Source of the DNA: a candidate division KSB1 bacterium
GTDB taxonomy: Bacteria > Zhuqueibacterota > Zhuqueibacteria > Residuimicrobiales > Krinioviventaceae
Direction of reading: 5' to 3'
Length of the DNA: 64,000 nt
Assembly (NCBI GenBank): GCA_034521575.1
Contig: JAXHMJ010000005.1
Span: forward strand, 1,550,001 to 1,614,000
Shown here: piece after piece, positions 8,451 through 16,240 of the stretch
Layout of the letters: each line of letters starts with the position of its first letter
Position numbering within the stretch: the first letter of the stretch is position 1
Notes under the pieces: model-generated
Databases searched by the model: none
Told to the model about the DNA's origin: nothing
Seen by the model: only the letters and a program-made list of their open reading frames with translations
Program-made: the position numbers and the translations under genes

Positions 8451-8894
8451 TTATTTGAAAAACGCAAACAAAATCCCCAATAATGCCCCCACCTGACCGA
8501 TCCAGAAAATAAACATCCATTTGATAAGGTCGGCGCGGGTGTCAGATATTTGATTTTTAACACCGGCAATCTCTTCCGTCATGCGTTCATTAACTTTGCC
8601 AATCTCTTCCGTCATTCGCTCATTGACTTTGGATATTTCTATAGTGATCCGATTATCCAGACGCTGTTCCGTTTGTGATATCGCAAGCTTAAGCACTCCT
8701 GTTTCCTTGGTAATCCGTTCATTGACGTTACCGATTTCTTTGGTCAAGCGATGCTCAAATTTGTCTTCAACAATCGTCAGCATCTCTTGTTTTTGCTCTT
8801 CTTTACTCACATTCATCAAGTTAACAAGACTTTGAGAGCCTTCTTCTCCCAGCTTTTCTCGCAACGGTTTTTCAATTACAGCAACTTTTGCCAT
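8451..8894 (-). CDS. coiled-coil protein with C-terminal membrane anchor
   Basis: A 147-residue protein. The N-terminal part (IEKPLREKLGEEGSQSLVNL) is followed by a long heptad-patterned coiled coil (about residues 35-122) with near-exact internal repeats of KVNERMTEEI. A C-terminal segment RADLIKWMFIFWIGQVGALL forms one transmembrane helix. This resembles small bacterial CCDC90/DUF1640-like and LA_3696-like proteins, which have no settled function. GGAGG lies just upstream of the ATG. The gene is flanked on both sides by same-orientation REPIN-like units, so it may lie within a repeat-rearranged patch. Confidence 0.78.
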   Translation of the reverse strand: MAKVAVIEKPLREKLGEEGSQSLVNLMNVSKEEQKQEMLTIVEDKFEHRLTKEIGNVNERITKETGVLKLAISQTEQRLDNRITIEISKVNERMTEEIGKVNERMTEEIAGVKNQISDTRADLIKWMFIFWIGQVGALLGILFAFFK

Positions 8895-9191
8895 TGTACC
8901 CTCCTTTTCATGATAAACATAACATAATTTAATGATATTTCAGGTAAATACAAGAGAAAAATCAAAGATTAATGGGGCTGAAAGTCAGAAATGTATAAAA
9001 CCAAAACTATACATCAACAGTGCGCATCAATTCGACTCCCTATCAATAGATCCGCCAGGACTATGACCAGAATCAATTTCTGCACAAATTATCTCCGGCG
9101 TACAACAATGTAAAACAATTCAAGAAAAGGCGTGAGAAGGAAAAAACAAAATGTGTTCCCTTGCTCAAGGCAGAAATCGCATATACCGGTC

Positions 9192-9314
9192 CTCGTCGTA
9201 CAATTCTCAATTGTGCGACGAGTGAGAGCGGCACACTCCTGAAAAAGGCTCGTTCCTGCCCCTCCCATTTGTCGCACAGCAGCCAAGCTGTACGACAAAG
9301 ACCATAGCGGGCTG
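9192..9314. repeat. REPIN-like nested-hairpin repeat, copy 2
   Basis: Same organisation as copy 1: hairpin 1 at 9192-9222 and hairpin 2 at 9268-9299, with the spacer 4 bp longer (an extra GTTC-like insertion after AAGGCTC). The ends AGCGGGCTG match copy 1. The stem-loop cores are nearly identical, while loops differ (TTCTCA here, TTCCAA in copies 1 and 3). Confidence 0.8.
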
Positions 9315-9330
9315 GGCGCCATATATCAAC

Positions 9331-9361
9331 CTCGTCGTACAATTCCAAATTGTGCGACGAG
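9331..9361. repeat. single REP-like hairpin, half copy
   Basis: Only hairpin 1 of the unit is present, identical to copy 1 (arms CTCGTCGTACAATT and AATTGTGCGACGAG), followed by the conserved GTGGCAGCGGCACA before the sequence diverges. It starts 17 bp after copy 2, giving a tandem pair of one full and one half unit. Confidence 0.75.
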
Positions 9362-9525
9362 TGGCAGCGGCACACCCCGGATACCCAAAAAGTACGGCTC
9401 CTTTTTTGAAAACGATTGAATTTATCAAATAAAATCGCCATATTATTTGCGCAAACAGTTATGCACTGTTATGGTCTAAATAAACATCTTTTATCTAATT
9501 AATTTACAACAAATTGCTCCACTCT

Positions 9526-9557
9526 CAGACAGTACGTACTCTGGTACGTACTGTCTG
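9526..9557. promoter_or_regulatory. palindrome upstream of the sulfatase gene, copy 2 of a repeated hairpin
   Basis: Core 9529-9554: ACAGTACGTAC, loop TCTG, GTACGTACTGT. The stem is extended by CAG/CTG to 14 bp. The 11-bp arms are identical to those at 4801-4826, while loop and outer pairs differ but remain paired. It lies 47 bp upstream of the sulfatase ATG with no T-run, so an operator or mRNA-leader hairpin fits better here than a terminator. Confidence 0.55.
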
Positions 9558-9603
9558 TCGGAGCTCTGGCTGTTGTCATAAATTATACTACAGGGAGCCT
9601 CTC

Positions 9604-11250
9604 ATGTCTGAATCATCAAGACGTACGTTTCTGAAAACCGCATTGAGCGCAGCGGCAGCCGCCGGGCTGTACTGCTCCGGCGAAATATCACAATCAAGAC
9701 CCAATATCCTGTTTGTGCTTGCCGACGACTGGTCGTGGGTGCACAGCGGCATCACCGGCTGCAAAGCCGTGGAAACCCCGAACTTTGACCGGGTGGCGCA
9801 AAAAGGTGTATTGTTCAACAACGCCTACTGCTCCGCCCCTTCCTGCGCGCCGTCGCGTGCGTCCATCCTGGCCGGACGCAACGGCTGGGAACTGGAAGAG
9901 GGCGCCGTGCTCTGGGGACAGTTTCCCGCCCGCTATCCGGTGTATCCGGATATTCTTGAAAAACACGGCTATCACGTGGGATTCACCGGCAAGGGCTGGG
10001 CGCCGGGAAGCATTGAGGACAGCGGACGCACCCGCAATCCCGCCGGCAAAGGCTACAACGACATCAAACAGCGGCCCTGGACCGAGTTCGGTGTCACCAA
10101 CGAGATGTATGATATCGATTACGCCGCCAATTTCAAAGTTTTCCTGAACGACCGGACCGCGGATCAGCCGTTCTGTTTCTGGCTCGGCACCCTCGAACCG
10201 CACCGCGCCTATGCCCGCGGACTGGGCGTACGCCGCGGCAAAGACCCGGACAGTGTTGAGGTGCCGGGATTCCTGCCGGATACCCCGGAGGTACGCAGCG
10301 ATATCCTCGATTACTTGTCCGAAGTCGAATGGGTGGACCTGCAATTGGGACGCGCGCTAAAGACGCTTGAGAAAAACGGCGACCTGGACAACACGCTGAT
10401 CGTGGTCACCTCGGACAACGGCATGCCGTTCCCGCGCGCCAAAGCCAATCTGTACGAGTACGGCACGCATATGCCCCTGGCCATCTGTTGGGGTGACCGC
10501 ATCAAAGGCGGCCGTACGGTCGATGATCTGGTGAATCTTGTTGATTTTGCCCCCACGTTTCTTGAGGCTGCCGGTGTTCCGATCCCGACAGAAATGACCG
10601 GCAACAGTCTGATGCCCTTGCTGCTGTCGGAAAAATCCGGTCAAATCGATCCAAACCGCAATATCACTTTTACCTACAAGGAACGCCACGCCTGGTCGAA
10701 CGCGGGCGGACTGGCCACGCCCATGCGCGCGCTGCGGCGGGATAATTACCTTCTGATCTGGAATATGCGTCCGGAACGCTGGCCCGCCGGGCATGAAGTG
10801 CCGGAATTCAACTGGGACATGTGGCCGTTCGGCGATGTGGATCACGGTCCGGCCAAAGAAGAAGTGCTGGCCTGCAAGTATGATCCGAAAAATCGCCAGT
10901 ATTACGACTGGTCATTCAGCAAACGGCCGGAGTTTGAGCTGTATGACATTAAACAGGATCCGTTCCAGCTCAACAATCTGGCTGAAAATCCCGATTACCG
11001 GACGCAGCGGCAATCGCTGTTCAAAACTTTGAAACAGTATCTGGAACAAACCAATGATCTGCGGCTGCAGGGCCGCGGCGAGGTGTATGAGCGCACGCCG
11101 TATTACTGTACCCAGGGCATGGAAACCGGCGGACTCTGGCTGGAGGATTTTGAACAGCTGAACCGCAAAGGGCGCCAGCAGGCTTATGAAAATGCGCGTC
11201 GGATTTTAGACGAAAACCTGAAAAAACTGCATCAGCTCACCGGCGAATAA
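9604..11250 (+). CDS. Tat-exported type I sulfatase
   Basis: A 548-residue arylsulfatase-family enzyme that hydrolyses sulfate esters. The N-terminus MSESSRRTFLKTALSAAAAA is a twin-arginine signal. The catalytic signature CAPSRASILAG puts the formylglycine-forming Cys at residue 81. Metal ligands are visible in DDWSW (41-42) and VVTSDNG. I start at 9604 rather than the in-frame 9514, because GGGAG precedes this ATG and the Tat motif then sits at the terminus. Activity requires a formylglycine-generating enzyme, which is not in this window. Next to a rhamnosidase, it probably desulfates a rhamnose-containing glycan. Confidence 0.93.
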   Translation: MSESSRRTFLKTALSAAAAAGLYCSGEISQSRPNILFVLADDWSWVHSGITGCKAVETPNFDRVAQKGVLFNNAYCSAPSCAPSRASILAGRNGWELEEGAVLWGQFPARYPVYPDILEKHGYHVGFTGKGWAPGSIEDSGRTRNPAGKGYNDIKQRPWTEFGVTNEMYDIDYAANFKVFLNDRTADQPFCFWLGTLEPHRAYARGLGVRRGKDPDSVEVPGFLPDTPEVRSDILDYLSEVEWVDLQLGRALKTLEKNGDLDNTLIVVTSDNGMPFPRAKANLYEYGTHMPLAICWGDRIKGGRTVDDLVNLVDFAPTFLEAAGVPIPTEMTGNSLMPLLLSEKSGQIDPNRNITFTYKERHAWSNAGGLATPMRALRRDNYLLIWNMRPERWPAGHEVPEFNWDMWPFGDVDHGPAKEEVLACKYDPKNRQYYDWSFSKRPEFELYDIKQDPFQLNNLAENPDYRTQRQSLFKTLKQYLEQTNDLRLQGRGEVYERTPYYCTQGMETGGLWLEDFEQLNRKGRQQAYENARRILDENLKKLHQLTGE

Positions 11251-11252
11251 AC

Positions 11253-11680
11253 TCAAGGGTACGCATCCGCCAGGGTGCGTACTTTGAGCAACTCCGGATC
11301 GGGAGGCGGTTCGCGCACCAGTTCCAGCGTGCGCAGACCGGTTTTGCACACGTTTTCACAGAGCATGTCTTTCCCACTGTACATCTGCAGCGTAAATGTG
11401 TACAAACAGGGCTCGCGCGGATACCACAATTGGGGATTGTGGATCTCAAAATCCAGTATAACTTGCTGCCGTCCCGGTTGCAAACTGACCGCCTCAGCAG
11501 TGACAGATTCACCCTGTAAATTTAACTGCAGCGACAGACTCTGCGCACCCGTTGTTTCAATCTCAAGCCGCGCCTGACACAAAGCTCTTTCCTTATTCAG
11601 ATCGATCTGCCGGATACTCGGCAGAATCGTCAGAACGCGAAAACATCCAGTTCTAATTGATCTCGATTTGAATCAAAGGT
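11253..11680 (-). pseudogene. remnant of a GH2-family glycosidase (internal sandwich domain only)
   Basis: An open frame of about 140 codons without a credible start. It encodes only the immunoglobulin-like GH2 domain that normally precedes the catalytic barrel: the strand pattern and the motif NPQLWYPREPCLYTFTLQMY, then GLRTLELVREPPP. The usual N-terminal jelly roll and the whole catalytic domain are missing, and a stop follows within 20 residues. It lies immediately downstream of the GH5 gene and tail-to-tail with the sulfatase gene. I read it as the scar of a large deletion. Confidence 0.7.
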
Positions 11681-11692
11681 CAGTCTTTCCGG

Positions 11693-13567
11693 TTATGATT
11701 TTGCCGGTGTAATGATGACATGATGATTTTGTTTATCAGCCGTATGCGAGTAAAAAATACAGTCATTCTGTTTGTCATGCATAAAATATCCGTCCGATAC
11801 CTGTATATCAAATCCTTCGGGATAGACAACCGGCGGGATGACAATCTCGGACGGTGCGGCAATCCGGTCATCATGCTCAAATGACAATTCAAATCGCCGG
11901 GAGTGAATATCGAACGAGTATTCCAGCAGTTTGCCCGCCAGCCGGTATGGATAGACGCGCGCAAACGCCTGCACTGCGCGTCCGCCGGAATTCGGGTCGG
12001 TTACCTCGGTGCGGTCATCCTGACTGAAAATAGAGAGATCTTCCTGATTCCACTGATCTCCGTGCGCGTGATCATTATCCGGTGTATAGTTCCAGAGCAC
12101 ACAACTGACCCCGGCCTTTTCCATCACCCGATAACTGCGGTCCAGAGCCTCGGTTTGCTGCGAATAATCACCGCTGCGGAACGCACTCCCCTGTTCCATA
12201 TCAAAAGGAATGCCGAATTCACCGATAATCGTGGGAATTCCGTTCAAAAACTGATCAGCCTGGGCTTTTTGTTCGATCAGCTGACCGGCAAAATAGTCTT
12301 CGATAACGGATTGGCCGGTGATGGTTTGTTGCGTACGGTGATCATATATCTGATCCGATGAATATGCTTTTGTCAAAAGCGTATGTTCGTCGTACCAATG
12401 ATCAGCGTTGACCATCCCGTCGGGATCGTCTCGAGTCCAATCCGGTAAATGCCGATTTTCCACAATGGTTTCGAGAAAAATCAAATAATCATCCGACACC
12501 TCACGCATGCTGCGGGTAAATTTCAGGGCAAACGGCTTGAAATAATCGCGCAGAAAATTCACCGGTTTTCCGTTTCTGGTCGCAAAATAGTCGGGCTTGA
12601 AAAGAACCGGCTGATGCCTGCGCATGTCCCACACGCCGTGACGTTTCCAGATGCACTCAAATCCGTCCCGCCAAACCTTTTTTTCTTTTTGATTCAGCAC
12701 AATCGTGTCCTGCATGCCGTCGAATGTATAATTCCCGACCTCTTGTTTGATACCGGAACCCAGCAGCATAGCCTGAAACGGCGTGGGACAGGGACCCAGC
12801 TGAATAAAATTCGAGCGTTGGCTCAAATCCGGGTGCCCAATCCACCCCCGCGACGGTTCGTTCAGGGTATCCAGTCCAATCACATTCGGGCAGGATTTCA
12901 ACGCCCGGGCCAGATGTTTGACCGCATGGATATAATGAGATTGCAGAAACTCCTGAACCGGCGTCCCGTCAATATAAAGATCCGGCGCAAAATCATTCCC
13001 GGCAAAAAACAAAGTAAACATAGTTGCCGGCGCCAGCCGCGAGTAATTGGACGGCCAGACCATGGGCGGCAGCGATGCAGAGGCCTGATGATGCCGGATC
13101 GCCGCTCCGGTGTCATGAATGGCATCAATATCAAACCCGACCGCCTCGAGGGTCCATCGGGGAGCGCCGTCACCGCCAGTAAACCGGCTCCAGACGTCCT
13201 GATGCGGATCGATAAAAATTTCAAGACCGTAGGCAGCCGCTTTTTCAACAACAGCCTGCATGTATTCAATATAATCTTTATCGTACCTTCCCGGGCCCCG
13301 GTGTTCGATGGCTTCCCAGGTGGTGAGCAGCCGGATAAACCGGAATCCCCAGCGTTTCAAACGATCAAAATGTTCATCCGCCTCATTTAGCGGAAACGGA
13401 CGTCCGACAAAAGAAATCGTTTCATGATCGAGACAGTCACTGCAGTGCGTGCTGAGCAGAGGGGCAAAGGGAATTTTACTGCTGCCGGCCAGATTAACGC
13501 CCCTCAAAATCAGGCTCCGGCCGGTTCTGTCAATGAATTGATTGCCGCGGGTTGAGATATCGCGCAT
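11693..13567 (-). CDS. GH5-family glycosidase (glycosylceramidase-like)
   Basis: A 624-residue retaining glycosidase of clan GH-A. The acid/base lies in GLDTLNEPSRG (E237) and the nucleophile in TIIGEFGIPF (E450). FIDPHQDVWSRFTGG and LWNYTPDNDHAHGDQWN match the GH5 group that contains endoglycoceramidases and steryl/ceramide glucosidases. There is no signal peptide, so the enzyme should be cytoplasmic and act on an imported or intracellular glycoside. It is divergent from a LacI regulator across a 224-bp region with paired direct repeats, so that regulator probably controls it. Subfamily and substrate are not certain. Confidence 0.85.
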   Translation of the reverse strand: MRDISTRGNQFIDRTGRSLILRGVNLAGSSKIPFAPLLSTHCSDCLDHETISFVGRPFPLNEADEHFDRLKRWGFRFIRLLTTWEAIEHRGPGRYDKDYIEYMQAVVEKAAAYGLEIFIDPHQDVWSRFTGGDGAPRWTLEAVGFDIDAIHDTGAAIRHHQASASLPPMVWPSNYSRLAPATMFTLFFAGNDFAPDLYIDGTPVQEFLQSHYIHAVKHLARALKSCPNVIGLDTLNEPSRGWIGHPDLSQRSNFIQLGPCPTPFQAMLLGSGIKQEVGNYTFDGMQDTIVLNQKEKKVWRDGFECIWKRHGVWDMRRHQPVLFKPDYFATRNGKPVNFLRDYFKPFALKFTRSMREVSDDYLIFLETIVENRHLPDWTRDDPDGMVNADHWYDEHTLLTKAYSSDQIYDHRTQQTITGQSVIEDYFAGQLIEQKAQADQFLNGIPTIIGEFGIPFDMEQGSAFRSGDYSQQTEALDRSYRVMEKAGVSCVLWNYTPDNDHAHGDQWNQEDLSIFSQDDRTEVTDPNSGGRAVQAFARVYPYRLAGKLLEYSFDIHSRRFELSFEHDDRIAAPSEIVIPPVVYPEGFDIQVSDGYFMHDKQNDCIFYSHTADKQNHHVIITPAKS

Positions 13568-13600
13568 TCGCTGTAAATCCGTGTTCAGTAAGTATATTAT

Positions 13601-13627
13601 TGATTAATAGTTTATCTTTTATTAACC
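13601..13627. promoter_or_regulatory. 27-bp operator-like direct repeat, copy A
   Basis: Shares the blocks TGATTAAT, TTTATCTT and TATTAACC with copy B at 13715-13741, in the same order and spacing (24 or more of 27 positions identical). It lies 34 bp upstream of the GH5 start, where it could block that gene's promoter. The outer TTAAT/ATTAA parts form an imperfect dyad. Confidence 0.6.
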
Positions 13628-13709
13628 CAATATACAAATAATAAATGTAAATATATATACAAAAATATCAATAAAATGCTCGAAAAACACAAAAAATTCA
13701 ATTTTTTTC

Positions 13710-13737
13710 TTGACTGATTAATTATTTATCTTATATT
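13710..13737 (+). promoter_or_regulatory. sigma-70-type promoter for the LacI-epimerase genes
   Basis: TTGACT (13710-13715), a 16-bp spacer and TATATT (13732-13737), about 50 bp before the GTG start of the LacI-family gene. The repeat copy B covers almost the whole promoter, consistent with autorepression. Confidence 0.55.
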
Positions 13738-13741
13738 AACC
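13715..13741. promoter_or_regulatory. 27-bp operator-like direct repeat, copy B
   Basis: Second copy of the element at 13601-13627, with start-to-start distance 114 bp, close to eleven helical turns. It overlaps the promoter of the downstream LacI-family gene. The arrangement, one copy next to each divergent start, fits repression of both genes with possible DNA looping. Confidence 0.6.
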
Positions 13742-13791
13742 ACTAGTTATACAATATATTATCAAAATAAATTTATTAGAAAGGTTGTTTT

Positions 13792-14877
13792 GTGAATCAT
13801 AAATTAACTCTCAAAGATATCGCAAAACAGGTTAATGTTTCTCCGGCTCTGGTCTCACAAATCCTGAACGGCAAAGGTCGCGCATCGGAACAAATTCGCA
13901 CTCGGATCACAGACTTGCTGGAAGAAAACGGATACCGGCCCAAGTATGCCCGCAGCCCGTTTTATTATCTCATCGACCTTGCACGTGTCGAATATGAACG
14001 CAAAACTCAGAATATTCTGGAACAGCTGAGCGGCATCCAACAGGTTTTCGATGATCTCGATCTAATTTTTCACGTGGAATTTATCCGCTCCACGCCGGCC
14101 GAGAAACAGCTGAATTCGATCGTTGAACGCAAGCCGAGCGGTGTGATCATTAATACGGATGCGTCCTTTCTGGACACAGCCTGTGACATATTTTCCCAAG
14201 CCGGTATTCCGCTGGTTCAGACCGGCTATGACACGGAAAACACCAAATACAACGCCGTGGTCACGGACAGTTTTTCCGGCGCTTATACCGCCACCGAACA
14301 CCTTATTCAGCAGGGGCACCAACGCATCGGCATTCTGCGCTGGTCAGCCGGTTCCGCCGCGATCAATTCGAATAAAAAATACGCCGGATATATGACAGCC
14401 CTGTCCGATCATGGACTTGAAGTGGACCCGGCGCTTGTCCGGTCAAGCAGTGCAACCCAGGGTGACCCAGGCTGGCAGCCGGCGAGAAACATGCTGTTAT
14501 CCCTTTTGGAACAGGACAATCCTCCCACGGCTTTGTTCATAGAAAACAGTTTTATCAGCCTTTCTTTATTATACCCGTTACTCAATGGAAACGACGGGAT
14601 CCCGGAATGTATCCAAAAGCTGGATATGGTGCACGTCGAAGACTGGTCGTTGCAGCCGGTTCATGATATTTTGACCGGAAAGTTATTTGCCCCGGACATT
14701 AATACAAAGATTATCAGTATCGACTGGGAAAGTATCGGGCGGCAAGCCGCCCGCTTTCTCATAGAACGTGCCGGACAGCGTACACCGACACCGAAGCTCA
14801 TCCGTATCGGACCGATGCTGTATCAGCTAAAAGGAGAAGAACGTATACCTATTCTAAAAAAAGGAGTGTCAGCATGA
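13792..14877 (+). CDS. LacI-family transcriptional regulator
   Basis: A 361-residue repressor with the N-terminal helix-turn-helix LTLKDIAKQVNVSPALVSQI and an effector domain (VIINTDASF, GIPLVQTGYDT, GHQRIGILRW). The start is GTG, with AGAAAGG about 9 nt upstream. It overlaps the SDR gene by 4 nt (ATGA), so the two are translated together. It is divergent from the GH5 gene with two operator-like repeats between. The inducer is probably a sugar product of this locus; its identity cannot be read from sequence. Confidence 0.93.
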   Translation: MNHKLTLKDIAKQVNVSPALVSQILNGKGRASEQIRTRITDLLEENGYRPKYARSPFYYLIDLARVEYERKTQNILEQLSGIQQVFDDLDLIFHVEFIRSTPAEKQLNSIVERKPSGVIINTDASFLDTACDIFSQAGIPLVQTGYDTENTKYNAVVTDSFSGAYTATEHLIQQGHQRIGILRWSAGSAAINSNKKYAGYMTALSDHGLEVDPALVRSSSATQGDPGWQPARNMLLSLLEQDNPPTALFIENSFISLSLLYPLLNGNDGIPECIQKLDMVHVEDWSLQPVHDILTGKLFAPDINTKIISIDWESIGRQAARFLIERAGQRTPTPKLIRIGPMLYQLKGEERIPILKKGVSA

Positions 14878-15875
14878 AAGTACTATTGATCGGCGGAACC
14901 GGCAATATCAGCACATCGGTCAGTCGACTGGCCGTTGAACGCGGAATCGATCTCTATTTACTGAACCGCGGTAACCGCAAACCGGATATCCCAAACGCCA
15001 AAAGCATCAAAGCCGACATTTCCAAGCCGGACGAGGCGCGCAAAGCGCTTGGCGACCAGCACTGGGATGTGGTGGTCAACTGGATTGCGTTTACTGAACA
15101 GGATGTGGCACGCGATGTGGAACTGTTCAAAGGAAGAACCGACCAGTACATATTCATCAGTTCAGCATCCGCTTATCAAAAACCGCCCTCCCATCCGGTC
15201 ATCACCGAGTCCACACCCCTGGCAAACCCGTTCTGGGACTATTCGCGGGACAAAATCGCGTGTGAGGAACATTTGATGCGCGCTTATCGTCAATTTGGCT
15301 TCCCTGTGACCATCGTGCGGCCGTCACTCACGTATGACACTGTCATCCCCGTAGCTTTGGGTAGTTTTGAGGATTATACCATTATTGACCGCATGAAAAA
15401 AGGCCAAAAAGTCATTGTACCCGGAGACGGTACATCGTTGTGGACCATCACCCACTCGAGAGATTTTGCCAAAGGATTTGTCGGACTGCTGGGGCATCAG
15501 CAGACAATAGGGCATGCCTTCCACATCACCTCGGATGAAATCCTGACCTGGAATCAGATTTACGAAGCGGTTGCAGAAGCGGCCGGTGTAAAAGCCAATA
15601 TCGTGCATATTCCCTCGGATTTTATCTGTGATGTTGCGGATACCCTTGGACAGGAATGGATGCGCGGCAACCTGCTGGGCGACAAGGCCGTCAGCGTCAT
15701 TTTTGACAATAGCAAAATCAAAACCTTTGTTCCTGATTTTGTCGCCACAATCCCGTTTCGACAGGGCATCAAGGAAACCATCAAATGGTTTGAAGCGGAT
15801 TCTTCTCGGATGGTCATCGAAAAAGAGGCTAATGAACTTTTGGATACTGTAATTAAACGGTATGAGGCCAAATAA
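14874..15875 (+). CDS. NAD-dependent epimerase/dehydratase (extended SDR family)
   Basis: A 333-residue Rossmann enzyme. It has the dinucleotide-binding motif LLIGGTGNIS near the N-terminus, VVVNWIAF, YIFISSASAY and the catalytic-type DYSRDKIACE (Tyr and Lys four apart). The C-terminal half resembles sugar-nucleotide or sugar epimerase-like proteins (RPSLTYDT, SRDFAKGFVG). It is translationally coupled to the LacI gene and followed by a collapsed Gfo/Idh/MocA gene, a pairing common in sugar catabolic loci. The substrate is unknown. Confidence 0.88.
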   Translation: MKVLLIGGTGNISTSVSRLAVERGIDLYLLNRGNRKPDIPNAKSIKADISKPDEARKALGDQHWDVVVNWIAFTEQDVARDVELFKGRTDQYIFISSASAYQKPPSHPVITESTPLANPFWDYSRDKIACEEHLMRAYRQFGFPVTIVRPSLTYDTVIPVALGSFEDYTIIDRMKKGQKVIVPGDGTSLWTITHSRDFAKGFVGLLGHQQTIGHAFHITSDEILTWNQIYEAVAEAAGVKANIVHIPSDFICDVADTLGQEWMRGNLLGDKAVSVIFDNSKIKTFVPDFVATIPFRQGIKETIKWFEADSSRMVIEKEANELLDTVIKRYEAK

Positions 15876-16126
15876 TGAATATAGAACCAATGAATGCCGC
15901 GATTCTCGGGTGCGGTGATTATGTTCAGAGACTGGGAATCCAGCCCCATCTGCGAAAGCAAACAATTTAAAAGAAAGAACTCAACTGGTATCCCAAAGAT
16001 TTGCCGGTCACGCCTTACGATGCATTTGTCGATTCTGTGCAGAACCAATCGCCTCTGCGTTCCGACATGGTCACACTTGACAATGCGGTGTCAGATATTG
16101 TGTTGCTTGAAAACAAATCAGTTTAG
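15875..16126 (+). pseudogene. collapsed Gfo/Idh/MocA-type oxidoreductase
   Basis: The start overlaps the stop of the SDR gene (TAATG). The first 32 codons encode the beginning of an NAD(P)-binding fold (MNAAILGCGDYVQRLGIQPH), followed by TAA at 15968-15970. In the same frame, the next 51 codons encode the typical C-terminal end (PYDAFVDSVQNQSPLRSD…). The roughly 250-300 residues expected between them are absent. The two ends in the same frame on either side of a scar imply one internal deletion of a gene that was once in the SDR operon. Confidence 0.72.
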
Positions 16127-16240
16127 CATACAAGTAAAAACGACTGTTAATTTCAACAAGGAGAATAAATATAGACATAAAATCAAAAATTACGACGCCG
16201 AGGGTCTTAAAATACCCGCAACAATTCAGAAGCAAAATAC

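Larger units (their letters stand above)
8895..9603. other. non-coding stretch with repeats and the sulfatase leader
   Basis: About 710 bp. It holds one full REPIN-like unit, one half unit and the second copy of the 26-bp palindrome, which lies 47 bp before the sulfatase start. Minus-strand frames between 9073 and 9441 are translations of the repeats. I see no other gene. Confidence 0.6.

Noticed and set aside
7980-9400. Possible CRISPR array, because similar palindromic repeats recur
   Set aside because: Copies are few, of unequal spacing, each contains two hairpins, and one gene lies between them; there are no uniform spacers and no cas genes.
9073-9441. Overlapping minus-strand frames in the repeat region
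   Set aside because: They translate the two repeat copies in different frames and share no known protein family.
9514-9603. Upstream extension of the sulfatase to an earlier ATG
   Set aside because: It would read through the 26-bp palindrome and bury the Tat signal; the ATG at 9604 has its own ribosome-binding site.
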